A stretch of 64,000 nucleotides of DNA from Ectothiorhodosinus mongolicus (GTDB taxonomy: Bacteria; Pseudomonadota; Gammaproteobacteria; Ectothiorhodospirales; Ectothiorhodospiraceae), in NCBI RefSeq assembly GCF_022406875.1, contig NZ_CP023018.1, forward strand, positions 1,771,460 through 1,835,459, in the 5' to 3' direction. Made by a program: the position numbers and the translations under genes. The notes below the pieces were generated by a model, which was not told the origin of the DNA, did no database searches, and worked only from the letters and a program-made list of their open reading frames with translations. How positions within the stretch are numbered: position 1 is the first letter of the stretch; each line of letters begins with the position of its first letter. Positions 9,584-19,060 of this stretch are shown piece by piece.

Positions 9584-10666
9584 ATGACCCGTGTGTTTAA
9601 TTTCAGTGCCGGTCCTGCGGCGCTGCCTGAGCCTGTCTTAGAATGCGCTCGCGACGAAATGCTGGATTGGCAGGGCAGTGGTCTGTCGGTGATGGAAATG
9701 AGTCACCGCGGCAAGGCCTTTGTGTCGATCGCCGAAAAGGCTGAGCAAGACTTACGCGACTTGCTGGCGGTCCCCAACAACTACAAGATTTTGTTTCTGC
9801 AGGGCGGCGCCAGTGGTCAATTTGCTGCCGTGCCCATGAATCTGATGCGCGGTAAAACCAGCGCCGATTACATCAACACCGGCGCTTGGTCGAAAAAAGC
9901 CATCGCTGAGGCCAAGAAATATGCCGAGGTCAATGTCGCGGCCAGCAGCGCCGACGATCAGTTCATGAGCATCCCTGATCCCGCCTCATGGCAGTGTGAT
10001 CCCAATGCCGCCTATTTGCACTACACGCCGAACGAAACCATCGGCGGTGTCGAATTTCATTTCGTCCCAGAAACTGGTGATGTGCCACTGGTAGCCGATA
10101 TGTCCTCGACCTTGTTGTCGCGGCCTATCGACGTTTCGCGCTTTGGCGTCATTTATGCCGGTGCTCAGAAAAACATAGGCCCGGCTGGTCTAACCATCGT
10201 CATCGTGCGTGAAGATCTCATGGGCCAGCCCATGGATTGCCTGCCCAGCATCTTGGATTACCAAGTGCAGGCCGATGCTGACTCCATGTCCAATACGCCG
10301 CCGACCTACGCCTGGTATCTGGCGGGTCTGGTGTTTGCGTGGCTGAAGGATTTGGGCGGGCTGGCGGCGATGGCGGAGATCAACCAGCGCAAAGCCGATA
10401 AGCTTTACCGCGTCATTGATAATTCCGCGTTTTACAATAACCCCGTCGCCAAAGATGCGCGCTCATGGATGAATGTGCCTTTCACCTTGGCAGATGCCGA
10501 ACTCGATGCGCTATTCCTCAAAGAAGCCACACAGGCTGGGCTGATGACCCTTAAGGGGCATCGCTCGGTGGGCGGTATGCGCGCCAGTATTTATAATGCT
10601 ATGCCCGAGGCGGGTGTGGATGCCTTAATCGACTTCATGGTCGACTTTGAACAGCGCAAGGCCTGA
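9584..10666 (+). CDS. serC: Phosphoserine aminotransferase
   Basis: The 360-residue class V aminotransferase begins [17 protein letters not shown], the family's N-terminal signature, and has the PLP-binding lysine in [13 protein letters not shown]. It makes 3-phosphoserine from 3-phosphohydroxypyruvate, and also acts in pyridoxal phosphate synthesis. TGGAG lies about 7 nt before the ATG. The stop TGA 10664-10666 is one base before the serA start, so the two steps of serine synthesis are translated side by side. Confidence 0.97.
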   Translation: MTRVFNFSAGPAALPEPVLECARDEMLDWQGSGLSVMEMSHRGKAFVSIAEKAEQDLRDLLAVPNNYKILFLQGGASGQFAAVPMNLMRGKTSADYINTGAWSKKAIAEAKKYAEVNVAASSADDQFMSIPDPASWQCDPNAAYLHYTPNETIGGVEFHFVPETGDVPLVADMSSTLLSRPIDVSRFGVIYAGAQKNIGPAGLTIVIVREDLMGQPMDCLPSILDYQVQADADSMSNTPPTYAWYLAGLVFAWLKDLGGLAAMAEINQRKADKLYRVIDNSAFYNNPVAKDARSWMNVPFTLADAELDALFLKEATQAGLMTLKGHRSVGGMRASIYNAMPEAGVDALIDFMVDFEQRKA

Positions 10667-10667
10667 T

Positions 10668-11831
10668 ATGTACAAGATTCTCACGCTGAACAATATTTCT
10701 CCCAAGGGACTGAGTCGGTTTCCTTTGGATCACTACGAAGTCTCTTCAGAAATGCGCGAGCCCGATGCCGTTGTCGTGCGCTCTTTTAAGATGCATGACA
10801 TGGCGCTGGCCGATACCGTCAAGGCCATTGGCCGTGCGGGCGCTGGGGTGAACAATATCCCAGTAGAAGCCATGACGGCTCAAGGCGTGGTGGTCTTCAA
10901 TGCCCCAGGAGCCAACGCCAATGCTGTGAAGGAGCTGGTGCTCGCTGGGATATTGTTGGCGGCGCGTCATATCTGCGCGGCTTGGGATTACACCCGCGGC
11001 TTGGCCGGAACGGATGCTGAACTGAATAAGCAAGTCGAAGAGGGCAAAAAGAAATTCGCTGGCTTTGAATTGCCAGGTCGCACCCTGGGCGTGCTGGGGC
11101 TTGGTGCCATCGGCGTCAAAGTCGCCAACGCCGCGCGCGCCCTCGGCATGAACGTACTGGGGTACGACCCCCATATGACGGTGGATCGTGCCTGGCAACT
11201 GGATTCGGGTGTGCAACAGGCCGCTGGCATCGATGATTTGCTGGCGCGCAGCGATATGGTGACCTTTCATGTGCCGCTCAATGACGCCACGCGGCATCTG
11301 ATCCGCGCCGATCGTCTGCGCATCATGAAGCCGGGCGCCGTGCTGCTGAACTTCGCGCGCGAGGGGATTGTGGATGAAGCGGCGGTGGTAGAGGCCCTGA
11401 ATCAAGGGCATCTGCGAACCTACGTCTGCGATTTCCCCAGCAACACATTGCAAGGTCACCCTAAAGTCATTGCTTTGCCGCACCTAGGCGCATCCACTCA
11501 AGAAGCCGAAGAGAACTGCGCCATCATGGTCGCCGATCAGATTCGTGATTATCTGGAGAATGGCAACATCCGCCACTCAGTGAACTTCCCGGACATGAGC
11601 CTGCCGCGCGCCGGCAGCAGTCGCCTGACAGTGATCAACAGCAATCGGCCCGATATGGTTGGTCAGATCTCGCATGTGCTGGGACAAAACAGCATCAACA
11701 TCGTCCACATGGTGAATGAATCCCGCAATGGTGTGGCGTACAATCTTATCGATGTTGAGGGTAATCTGGATGGGGAGGCCGCTCGCGGTATCGCCGCCAT
11801 TGATGGGGTGCTTAAGGTGCGCGTGCTCTAA
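10668..11831 (+). CDS. serA: D-3-phosphoglycerate dehydrogenase
   Basis: The 387-residue NAD-dependent 2-hydroxyacid dehydrogenase makes the substrate of SerC. Motifs: VRSFKMHD, GAGVNNIPVEA, the Rossmann motif LGLGAIGVKVANAA, NFAREGIVDEAAV and the catalytic His in LPHLGASTQEAEEN; a C-terminal ACT domain (from about residue 315) follows. ATG 10668 is chosen because an upstream start at 10647 would overlap serC. Its presence between serC and pheA is an addition to the E. coli order. A GGGGTACGACCCC core (11159-11171) encodes the GYDP after the nucleotide-binding fold, a motif that is common in SerA proteins anyway. Confidence 0.96.
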   Translation: MYKILTLNNISPKGLSRFPLDHYEVSSEMREPDAVVVRSFKMHDMALADTVKAIGRAGAGVNNIPVEAMTAQGVVVFNAPGANANAVKELVLAGILLAARHICAAWDYTRGLAGTDAELNKQVEEGKKKFAGFELPGRTLGVLGLGAIGVKVANAARALGMNVLGYDPHMTVDRAWQLDSGVQQAAGIDDLLARSDMVTFHVPLNDATRHLIRADRLRIMKPGAVLLNFAREGIVDEAAVVEALNQGHLRTYVCDFPSNTLQGHPKVIALPHLGASTQEAEENCAIMVADQIRDYLENGNIRHSVNFPDMSLPRAGSSRLTVINSNRPDMVGQISHVLGQNSINIVHMVNESRNGVAYNLIDVEGNLDGEAARGIAAIDGVLKVRVL

Positions 11832-11833
11832 AA

Positions 11834-12922
11834 ATGAGTCAGGATCAGGACAATCTGGGCAAAATTCGTCAGCGTATCGACGCGCTGGATGGCCAGATTA
11901 TGGAGCTTATCAGCCAGCGCGCCGATTGTGCGCAGGAAGTCGCGCGCATCAAGCGTGATGAAGATCCTGAAGCTGAGTTCTATCGGCCTGATCGTGAAGC
12001 GCAAGTGCTGCGACGCATCCACAGCGAGAACCCCGGGCCGCTGGATGCTGAAGAAATGGCCCGCCTGTTCCGCGAAATCATGTCCGCCTGCCTGGCTTTA
12101 GAACAGCAGTTGGAAGTGGCCTATTTAGGTCCCGAGGGGACATTCACCCAAGCTGCCGCCTTGAAACACTTTGGTCATTCGGTACAAACGCGTGCCATGA
12201 CGGCCATCGAAGAGGTGTTCCGCGAAGTCGAGTCCGGCAGTGCTCACTATGGGGTTGTGCCCATCGAGAACTCCACGGAAGGGGTGGTCACCCATACCTT
12301 GGATCGATTCATGCAATCACCTTTAGTAATCTGCGGTGAGGTCGAGCTGCGCATCCATCATCAGCTACTGAGTCACGCCACTGATTTGGGCGACATCCAA
12401 AAGGTGTATTCCCATCAACAGTCTTTGGCGCAGTGTCGGGAATGGTTAGATTCGCGCCTGTCGCAGGCTGAGAGGCTGTCGCTAGCGAGTAACGCTGAAG
12501 CCGCCAAACAGGCCGCTAAGGATCCACAGTCCGCAGCGATCGCCAGCGCCGCGGCAGCACAGCTATATGGGCTGAATATCCTTGCCAGCAATATCGAGGA
12601 CTCACCGGATAACACCACCCGCTTTTTGGTCATCGGGCCACGCGCCAGCGGTCCCTCGGGTCAGGACAAAACCTCGCTTTTGATCTCCGCGCACAATCGC
12701 CCCGGCTCCCTGCATGGGCTGCTCTCGCCCTTTGCCGCTCATGATGTCAGTCTCACCCGCATCGAATCGCGGCCCTCCCATTGCGTCAACTGGGAGTACG
12801 TATTTTTCATCGACATCGAAGGTCATTGCCAAGACGCCAAAGTCGCCGCGGCCTTATCCGAGCTGCGCGCCCAAGCCGATCTAGTACGAGTGTTGGGGTC
12901 GTACCCCAAGGCGGTGTTATGA
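11834..12922 (+). CDS. pheA: Bifunctional chorismate mutase/prephenate dehydratase (P-protein)
   Basis: The 362 residues read as an AroQ-type chorismate mutase (1-90, LGKIRQRIDALDGQIMELISQRA), a prephenate dehydratase domain (about 93-270, AYLGPEGTFTQAA, IENSTEGVV, TTRFLVIG) and a regulatory ACT domain containing LTRIESRPS, the phenylalanine-binding motif. It converts chorismate to phenylpyruvate. The start is 2 nt after serA and the TGA overlaps the hisC ATG (ATGA). A GGGGTCGTACCCC core (12895-12907) encodes the GSYP near the C-terminus, which many P-proteins share. Confidence 0.97.
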   Translation: MSQDQDNLGKIRQRIDALDGQIMELISQRADCAQEVARIKRDEDPEAEFYRPDREAQVLRRIHSENPGPLDAEEMARLFREIMSACLALEQQLEVAYLGPEGTFTQAAALKHFGHSVQTRAMTAIEEVFREVESGSAHYGVVPIENSTEGVVTHTLDRFMQSPLVICGEVELRIHHQLLSHATDLGDIQKVYSHQQSLAQCREWLDSRLSQAERLSLASNAEAAKQAAKDPQSAAIASAAAAQLYGLNILASNIEDSPDNTTRFLVIGPRASGPSGQDKTSLLISAHNRPGSLHGLLSPFAAHDVSLTRIESRPSHCVNWEYVFFIDIEGHCQDAKVAAALSELRAQADLVRVLGSYPKAVL

Positions 12923-14037
12923 GTTGTGATTACCGAGCGCTGGCCAATGCTGGCGTGCAAAAAATCTCGCCTTACGAGCCGGGTAAGCCGATTGAAACTC
13001 TGGAGCGCGAGCTAGGAATCAGTAATAGCATCAAGCTGGCCTCCAATGAAAACCCACTGGGCCCCAGCCCTCTGGCGCTGAAAGCCATCACCGGTATGCT
13101 GCCCGAGCTGGCCTTGTATCCCGATGGCGGCGGCTTCGCGCTGCGTGAGGCGATTGCCGCTAAACTGCGCGTGTCCGCTGATATCGTTACCTTGGGCAAT
13201 GGCTCCAACGATGTGCTTGAGTTGATCGCCCGCGCCTACTTAGCGCCAGGTTTTAGTGCGGTGTTCTCCGAGCATGCCTTTGCGGTCTACCCGCTGGCGG
13301 TGATGGCCACGGGCGCCACACCTCGGATCGCTAAGGCCAATGCCGCCAATCATGCCATGCCCTATGGCCATGATCTTAATGCCCTGCGCGAGGCCATTGA
13401 TGCCACTACGCGCTTGGTTTTTATCGCCAACCCCAATAACCCGACCGGTACGTGGTTGACGCGCCAAGCGCTGACCGCTTTTCTGGACTCGGTGCCCGAG
13501 GATGTGCTGGTGGTCTTGGACGAGGCGTATTCTGAATATGTGGGCCATGATGACTATCCCGATGCCATTGCTTGGCTGCAGCAATACCCCAATTTAATTG
13601 TCACGCGCACATTTTCGAAGATCTATGGCCTGGCTGGGCTGCGCATTGGTTTTGCGCTATCACATCCGCAGGTGGCTGATATGCTTAATCGCGTGCGCCA
13701 ACCCTTTAACACCAATATGTTGGCTCAGGCGGCGGCGATCGCTTCACTCGAAGACGCCGACCATATTCTGCGCTCGGTGGCGCTCAATGATGAAGGTCTG
13801 GCGTTTCTGACCCAAGCCTGCACAGAGCGTGATTTGCGCTACATCCCCTCGGTCGGTAATTTCCTTTGCATCGAGGTCGGGGATGGCGCCAAGGTCTATC
13901 AGGACCTCCTGCGCGAGGGTGTGATCGTGCGCCCCATCGCCAGTTATGGGCTGCCGCAGTATCTGCGGGTCAGTATCGGCACCGCTAAGGACAATCAGCG
14001 CTTTATCAAAGCCTTGGATAAGGTTCAGGGCAGGTGA
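12919..14037 (+). CDS. hisC: Histidinol-phosphate/aromatic aminotransferase
   Basis: The 372-residue class I/II aminotransferase has KLASNENPLGPSP, NPNNPTGTW, VLDEAYSEYV and the PLP lysine in RTFSKIYGLAGLRIGF. The paralogue found in the pheA-tyrA-aroA cluster (hisC2 type) is usually taken to transaminate aromatic keto acids or prephenate as well as imidazoleacetol phosphate; which substrate dominates cannot be read from the sequence. ATG 12919 overlaps the pheA stop and the TGA overlaps the tyrA GTG, so translation is likely coupled. Confidence 0.94.
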   Translation: MSCDYRALANAGVQKISPYEPGKPIETLERELGISNSIKLASNENPLGPSPLALKAITGMLPELALYPDGGGFALREAIAAKLRVSADIVTLGNGSNDVLELIARAYLAPGFSAVFSEHAFAVYPLAVMATGATPRIAKANAANHAMPYGHDLNALREAIDATTRLVFIANPNNPTGTWLTRQALTAFLDSVPEDVLVVLDEAYSEYVGHDDYPDAIAWLQQYPNLIVTRTFSKIYGLAGLRIGFALSHPQVADMLNRVRQPFNTNMLAQAAAIASLEDADHILRSVALNDEGLAFLTQACTERDLRYIPSVGNFLCIEVGDGAKVYQDLLREGVIVRPIASYGLPQYLRVSIGTAKDNQRFIKALDKVQGR

Positions 14038-14891
14038 AATTACGCATCAGTATTTTTGGCGTGGGCCTAATCGGTGGGTCCTGGGCCTTGGCCATGCGCC
14101 ATGCGGGTATGACCCACGAAATCATCGGCTGCTCGCGATCAGAAAATCACCTAGCGGAAGCCAAGAAACTGGGTGTCATTGATCGCTACACATTGGATCC
14201 CGCAGAGGCAGTGCGCGATGCCGATGTGGTCATCTTGGCCGTACCGCTTGGTGCGATGCAAAGTGTGTGCAAACAAATCCAAGCGCATCTCTCGCCTCAG
14301 GCGATTCTCACCGATGTCGGTAGCGCCAAAGCCAGCGTTATTGAAGCGGTGCGCCAGGGGCTTGGTGAGATACCTCCGCGCTTCGTGCCTGGGCATCCCA
14401 TTGCCGGCACCGAAAAAAGTGGTGTCAGCGCGGCATTCGATAGCCTATTTGATGGGCGCCGCGTCATCTTGACGCCCTTGGAGCATACCGACCCATCAGC
14501 GGTGAACCGCGTGCGCGGGTTGTGGGAGCTGACCGGTGCGCAAGTCGAGTTGATGGCGGTGGAAGAGCACGATCAGGTTCTGGCCGCCACCAGCCATCTG
14601 CCGCACATCCTAGCGTTTGGCTTAGTCGATTGCTTGGCTGGGATGCGCGAGCAGGAAGAGATTTTTCGGTACGCCGCTGGCGGCTTTAAAGATTTTACCC
14701 GCATCGCCTCTAGCGATCCGGTCATGTGGCGGGACATCTGTCTGGCCAATCGCGAGGCGATCCTCAAGATCATGGCTTTGTACCAGAAGGACCTACAACA
14801 ACTCACCACCGCGATCGAGCAGGGCAATGGCGATGAGTTACTCGGTATTTTTCAGCGAGCCAAGGCAGCACGCGATCGATTCTGTTTATGA
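14034..14891 (+). CDS. tyrA: Prephenate/arogenate dehydrogenase
   Basis: The 285-residue protein has an N-terminal dinucleotide fold (GVGLIGGSWALAMRHAG), VILAVPLGAM, the PIAGTEKSGVSAA segment with the catalytic region, and HLPHILAFGL. It oxidatively decarboxylates prephenate or arogenate on the way to tyrosine. There is no chorismate mutase fusion and no ACT domain, so it is the monofunctional form. The GTG start at 14034 overlaps the hisC TGA by 3 bases; the stop overlaps the aroA ATG. Confidence 0.95.
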   Translation: MKLRISIFGVGLIGGSWALAMRHAGMTHEIIGCSRSENHLAEAKKLGVIDRYTLDPAEAVRDADVVILAVPLGAMQSVCKQIQAHLSPQAILTDVGSAKASVIEAVRQGLGEIPPRFVPGHPIAGTEKSGVSAAFDSLFDGRRVILTPLEHTDPSAVNRVRGLWELTGAQVELMAVEEHDQVLAATSHLPHILAFGLVDCLAGMREQEEIFRYAAGGFKDFTRIASSDPVMWRDICLANREAILKIMALYQKDLQQLTTAIEQGNGDELLGIFQRAKAARDRFCL

Positions 14892-16243
14892 ACAATAGTC
14901 CACAACCCATTGAATTTACTATTAATAGCGGCGGCTACCTTAGCGGCTCTGCGCGCGTGCCGGGCGACAAGTCGATCTCACATCGCGCCATCATGCTGGG
15001 TGCTTTAGCTGAGGGTCAGACCCCGGTGACAGGCTTTCTCGCTGGTGAGGATTGCTTGGCGACCATTGCCGCTTTTCGGGCTATGGGTGTGCATATCGAC
15101 GGGCCAGATGAGCAGGGGCGGGTGGTGGTCGACGGTGTGGGACTGCGTGGTCTGCGGTCGCCCAATGCGCCCTTAGATTTAGGCAACTCGGGTACCTCCA
15201 TGCGGCTCATGGCCGGTCTTTTGGCTGGGCAGGGGTTTGACGTCACGCTTCACGGTGATGCCTCTTTGAGTCGCCGGCCAATGCGGCGTGTGACGCAGCC
15301 ACTGGCGCTGATGGGTGCGCACATTGAAACCGCAGAGGAAGGCAGGCCGCCACTACAGATTAAATCCACACAGCAGCTTCAAGGCATGGACTATGCGCTG
15401 CCCATGGCCAGCGCCCAGGTGAAATCCTGTTTGCTGCTGGCAGGTTTATACGCTAAGGGGCGGACCTGTATCGCTGAGCCTGCACCCACCCGCGACCACA
15501 CCGAGCGTATGCTCCAAGGCTTTGGCTATCCCGTGCAGGTGGATGGCGCGCGCATCTGTATCGAAGGTGGCGGTGCGCTCAAAGCAACGCCTATTGATGT
15601 GCCTGCCGATATCTCATCGGCCGCCTTTTTCTTGGTGGGTGCCAGCATCGCCGAGGGCAGTGAGTTGGTGCTTGAGCATGTCGGTATTAACCCGACGCGC
15701 ACTGGAATCATCGATATTCTGAAGCTCATGGGCGCCGATATTGAGCTGCGCGACAGGCGCGAAGTCGGCGGTGAGCCAGTAGCGGATCTGGTTGTGCGTG
15801 CGGCGCCATTAACAGGGATCGCCATTCCCGAGGCTTTGGTGCCTTTGGCCATTGATGAGTTTCCTGCCGTGTTTATCGCGGCGGCTTGTGCCCGCGGCCG
15901 CACGGTGTTGACCGGGGCAGAGGAGCTGCGGGTCAAGGAAAGCGACCGTATTCAAGTCATGGCTGATGGCCTGCAAGCCCTGGGCATCGATGCTCAGCCC
16001 ACCGCCGATGGCATGATTATCGAAGGTGGGCAACTGCAGGGCGGAGACATTCAAAGTCACGGGGATCACCGTATCGCTATGTCATTTGCCATGGCCGCGT
16101 TGCGCGCCAGTGGCCCTATCCGCATCCACGATTGCGCCAACGTGAACACCTCATTCCCTGGCTTTGTGTCCTTGGCGCGGACAGCGGGCCTTGAGATCAG
16201 CCAGACGCCAAGCTCTGCTGATACCGCTGAAAAACGTGCATGA
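14888..16243 (+). CDS. aroA: 3-phosphoshikimate 1-carboxyvinyltransferase (EPSP synthase)
   Basis: The 451-residue enzyme joins phosphoenolpyruvate to shikimate-3-phosphate. Motifs: PGDKSISHRAIML, LGNSGTSMRLMAGLLAG, GDASLSRRPMRRV, MASAQVKSCLLLAGL, TRDHTERML, the catalytic region DEFPAVFIAAA, and RVKESDRI. Several of these (SISHRAIM, DASLSRRPM, TRDHTERMLQGFG) look more like the class II EPSP synthases than the E. coli class I enzyme. That is a by-eye comparison and says nothing firm about inhibitor tolerance. ATG 14888 overlaps the tyrA TGA; cmk follows after 10 nt. Confidence 0.96.
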   Translation: MNNSPQPIEFTINSGGYLSGSARVPGDKSISHRAIMLGALAEGQTPVTGFLAGEDCLATIAAFRAMGVHIDGPDEQGRVVVDGVGLRGLRSPNAPLDLGNSGTSMRLMAGLLAGQGFDVTLHGDASLSRRPMRRVTQPLALMGAHIETAEEGRPPLQIKSTQQLQGMDYALPMASAQVKSCLLLAGLYAKGRTCIAEPAPTRDHTERMLQGFGYPVQVDGARICIEGGGALKATPIDVPADISSAAFFLVGASIAEGSELVLEHVGINPTRTGIIDILKLMGADIELRDRREVGGEPVADLVVRAAPLTGIAIPEALVPLAIDEFPAVFIAAACARGRTVLTGAEELRVKESDRIQVMADGLQALGIDAQPTADGMIIEGGQLQGGDIQSHGDHRIAMSFAMAALRASGPIRIHDCANVNTSFPGFVSLARTAGLEISQTPSSADTAEKRA

Positions 16244-16253
16244 GGATTAACGT

Positions 16254-16955
16254 ATGAGTCAAAGCGCGCCAGTGATTACCCTTGATGGGCCGGCAGGAGC
16301 AGGCAAGGGCACGATCAGCCGCTTGTTGGCCACGCGCCTGGGCTGGAGTTTTTTGGACAGCGGCGCTCTCTACCGCCTGGTTGCGCTCGCTGCCCAAAAA
16401 CGGGGTCTGACCCCGTTGTTAGATGAGGCCGTGCTGGCAGATGTGGCGCTGAATTTGGATGCGCGCTTCACTCAAGACACGGCCGGTGAGCCGGTGATTC
16501 TGCTGGCCGGTGAGGTGGTTGGCACGCAGCTGCGCACCGAATCCTGTGGGGATTTGGCCTCGCAAGTGGCCGCTATGCCTGATGTTCGCGCCGCTTTGCT
16601 TGAACGTCAGCGGGCCTTTGCGCAGTCTCCGGGTCTGGTGGCTGATGGCCGCGATATGGGCACGGTGGTATTTCCACAAGCGCCGCTTAAGGTGTTTTTG
16701 ACCGCTAGCGTTGAAGAACGCGCCCGCCGTCGCCATAAGCAGTTGATGGAACAAGGACTTAGTGCTAGTATCGACGACCTTTTGGGTGAAATTGCCGAGC
16801 GAGATCGGCGGGACAGCGAGCGTAAAATAGCGCCGCTTAAGCCCGCAGACGATGCCCTGATACTCGATTGCTCCGATTTATCGATCGAAGCGGTGGTATC
16901 CGAGCTGATGCACCACGCAGAGCAAGCAGGCCTAACAGAGCGCCGCGGCAGGTAA
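16254..16955 (+). CDS. cmk: Cytidylate kinase
   Basis: The 233-residue P-loop kinase phosphorylates CMP and dCMP. It has the Walker A motif [13 protein letters not shown] at residues 10-22, [12 protein letters not shown], the [11 protein letters not shown] motif and the lid arginines in [14 protein letters not shown] precedes the ATG. Near codon 50 a GGGGTCTGACCCC core (16402-16414) encodes RGLTPL in the nucleotide-monophosphate domain. cmk upstream of rpsA is the standard gammaproteobacterial arrangement. Confidence 0.96.
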   Translation: MSQSAPVITLDGPAGAGKGTISRLLATRLGWSFLDSGALYRLVALAAQKRGLTPLLDEAVLADVALNLDARFTQDTAGEPVILLAGEVVGTQLRTESCGDLASQVAAMPDVRAALLERQRAFAQSPGLVADGRDMGTVVFPQAPLKVFLTASVEERARRRHKQLMEQGLSASIDDLLGEIAERDRRDSERKIAPLKPADDALILDCSDLSIEAVVSELMHHAEQAGLTERRGR

Positions 16956-17032
16956 GCTGCGGCGAATTTTCCAAACCGGTGGGCAGATGGATGCTGCAGC
17001 CTTTAACCAAAAAAGCAGGTTTAAACAATCAC
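16956..17032 (+). promoter_or_regulatory. rpsA leader without a Shine-Dalgarno sequence
   Basis: The 77 nt before rpsA contain no purine-rich ribosome-binding site near the ATG (the bases just before it are TTTAAACAATCAC). GCTGC near 16957 and GCAGC near 16995 could pair to form a stem. E. coli rpsA is known to have a structured leader without a canonical Shine-Dalgarno sequence, through which S1 represses its own translation; similar control here is inference. Confidence 0.4.
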
Positions 17033-18706
17033 ATGAGCGAAAGTTTTGCGCAAATGCTCGAAGAGAGCATGGCCGCCACCCAAATGCGGCCCGGAGCCAT
17101 TCTTTTTGGCAAAGTTATCAACATCACTGACGACATCGTACTGGTCAATGCCGGTCTGAAATCCGAAGGTGTGATCCCCATTGAGCAGTTCTATAACGAA
17201 AAAGGCGAGCTGGAAGTTCAGGTCGGTGATGAAGTAGAAGTTGCTCTGGAGTCCGCCGAAGACGGTTTTGGCGAGACCCGTATGTCTCGTGAGAAAGCCA
17301 AGCGCGCTAAAGCTTGGGTGCGTTTGGAACAGGCGATGGAAGGCAACGAAACCATCACTGGCACCATCAGCGGCAAGGTCAAAGGCGGCTTTACCGTCGA
17401 GCTTGGCGATATTCGCGCGTTCCTGCCCGGATCGTTGGTGGATGTGCGTCCCGTACGTGATACCGGATACCTCGAAGGCAAAGAGCTGGATTTCAAACTG
17501 ATCAAGCTGGATCAGCGCCGCAACAACGTGGTGGTCTCACGCCGCGCCGTAGTCGAAAAAGAATACAGCGCCGAGCGTGAAGCTCTGCTGGAAAATCTCC
17601 AGGAAGGCCAGGTCCTCAATGGCGTGGTCAAGAACCTCACCGATTACGGTGCGTTCCTTGACTTGGGCGGCATTGATGGCCTGTTGCACATCACCGACAT
17701 GGCTTGGAAGCGCGTCAAACACCCCTCTGAAGTCGTCAATATCGGCGATGAAGTGGAAGTCAAAGTGCTCAAGTTCGACCGTGAGCGCAACCGCGTCTCA
17801 TTGGGCCTGAAACAGTTGGGCGAGGATCCTTGGGAAAATCTGGCCCGCCGCTACCCCACGGGTGCGCGCATGTACGGCAAGATCACCAACATCACCGACT
17901 ACGGCTGCTTTGTTGAGATCGAAGATGGCGTTGAGGGTCTGGTGCACGTCTCTGAAATGGATTGGACCAACAAGAACCTCAACCCTGCCAAGATGGTCGC
18001 CGTCGGTGATGACACCGAAGTGATGATTCTTGATATCGATGAAGAGCGCCGCCGCATCTCCTTGGGTATGAAACAGTGTCAGCCCAACCCTTGGGATGAG
18101 TTTGCTGCCACCCATAACAAGGGTGAGAAAGTCTCTGGCACCATCAAGTCCATCACCGACTTCGGTATTTTCGTCGGCTTGGATGGTGGTATCGACGGAC
18201 TGGTGCACTTGTCTGACCTGTCTTGGAACATGCCCGGTGAAGAAGCCGTGCGCAACTACAAGAAAGGTGATGAGCTCGAGGCTGTGGTGCTGGCTGTGGA
18301 TCCTGAGCGTGAGCGTATCTCGCTGGGTATCAAACAGATGGACAAAGACCCCTTCTCTAACTTCGTCGCTGAAAACAGCAAAGGCGCTGTGGTGCGTGGG
18401 GTGATTAAGGAAGTCGATGCCAAGGCTGCCATCGTTGATTTGGGTGATGGTTTGGATGGCGTATTGCGCGCTTCTGAACTGTCTCGCGATCGCGTTGAAG
18501 ATGCCCGCACCGTGCTCAATGTGGGTGAGGAAATCGAAGCCAAGTTCACCGGTGTTGACCGCAAGAACCGGACCATCATGCTTTCCATCAAGGCCAAAGA
18601 AAGTGCTGATGAAGCTGAGATGATGCAGGATTACAGCAGTTCCTCTGTCGCCACGACCTCGCTTGGGGATATCCTCAAGGAGAAACTGGCTGGCAGCGAT
18701 AAGTAA
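17033..18706 (+). CDS. rpsA: 30S ribosomal protein S1
   Basis: The 557-residue protein equals the length of E. coli S1 and has six S1 (OB-fold) repeats, recognisable from phrases such as [55 protein letters not shown] and [20 protein letters not shown]. It brings mRNA to the 30S subunit. ATG 17033 ([12 protein letters not shown]) is chosen over upstream in-frame codons that would run into cmk. It is followed by a strong intrinsic terminator. Confidence 0.98.
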   Translation: MSESFAQMLEESMAATQMRPGAILFGKVINITDDIVLVNAGLKSEGVIPIEQFYNEKGELEVQVGDEVEVALESAEDGFGETRMSREKAKRAKAWVRLEQAMEGNETITGTISGKVKGGFTVELGDIRAFLPGSLVDVRPVRDTGYLEGKELDFKLIKLDQRRNNVVVSRRAVVEKEYSAEREALLENLQEGQVLNGVVKNLTDYGAFLDLGGIDGLLHITDMAWKRVKHPSEVVNIGDEVEVKVLKFDRERNRVSLGLKQLGEDPWENLARRYPTGARMYGKITNITDYGCFVEIEDGVEGLVHVSEMDWTNKNLNPAKMVAVGDDTEVMILDIDEERRRISLGMKQCQPNPWDEFAATHNKGEKVSGTIKSITDFGIFVGLDGGIDGLVHLSDLSWNMPGEEAVRNYKKGDELEAVVLAVDPERERISLGIKQMDKDPFSNFVAENSKGAVVRGVIKEVDAKAAIVDLGDGLDGVLRASELSRDRVEDARTVLNVGEEIEAKFTGVDRKNRTIMLSIKAKESADEAEMMQDYSSSSVATTSLGDILKEKLAGSDK

Positions 18707-18722
18707 TCTAGCAAGCTAAGTA

Positions 18723-18751
18723 GGCCGGGCTGGCAACAGCCCGGCCGTTTT
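18723..18751 (+). terminator. Intrinsic terminator after rpsA
   Basis: A perfect 10-bp GC-rich stem (GGCCGGGCTG with CAGCCCGGCC) closes a GCAA tetraloop and is followed by GTTTT. It lies 16 nt after the rpsA stop and 17 nt before ihfB, so ihfB would depend on readthrough or its own promoter. Confidence 0.85.
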
Positions 18752-18767
18752 GGTCTAGGGGGACGTG

Positions 18768-19058
18768 ATGACCAAATCCGAATTGATAGAGATTCTGGCG
18801 CGCAAGCAGCCGCATCTGGCATATCGCGATGTTGAGCTGTCGGTGAAGACCCTGCTCGAACAGATGAGTCAGATTCTGGCCAGCGGTGAGCGCATTGAAA
18901 TTCGTGGTTTCGGTAGCTTCTCTCTGCATTTTCGACCACCGCGCACCGGCCGTAATCCCAAAACCGGTGAGACCGTGGCCTTACCCGGCAAATACGTCCC
19001 GCACTTCAAGCCCGGCAAAGAGCTGCGCGAACGGGTGAACGAAGTCGCCGGATCCTAA
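18768..19058 (+). CDS. ihfB: Integration host factor subunit beta
   Basis: The 96-residue DNA-bending protein has the HU/IHF signature [22 protein letters not shown], including the Pro that intercalates, and the [16 protein letters not shown] helix. With IhfA it bends DNA at specific sites for recombination, replication and transcription. ATG 18768 sits well behind GGGGGACG; an in-frame GTG lies directly before it. lapB follows after 2 nt. Confidence 0.97.
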   Translation: MTKSELIEILARKQPHLAYRDVELSVKTLLEQMSQILASGERIEIRGFGSFSLHFRPPRTGRNPKTGETVALPGKYVPHFKPGKELRERVNEVAGS

Positions 19059-19060
19059 TC

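Noticed and set aside
10746..11483. 245-codon minus-strand frame inside serA
   Set aside because: Antisense shadow with no recognisable motif; serA is unambiguous.
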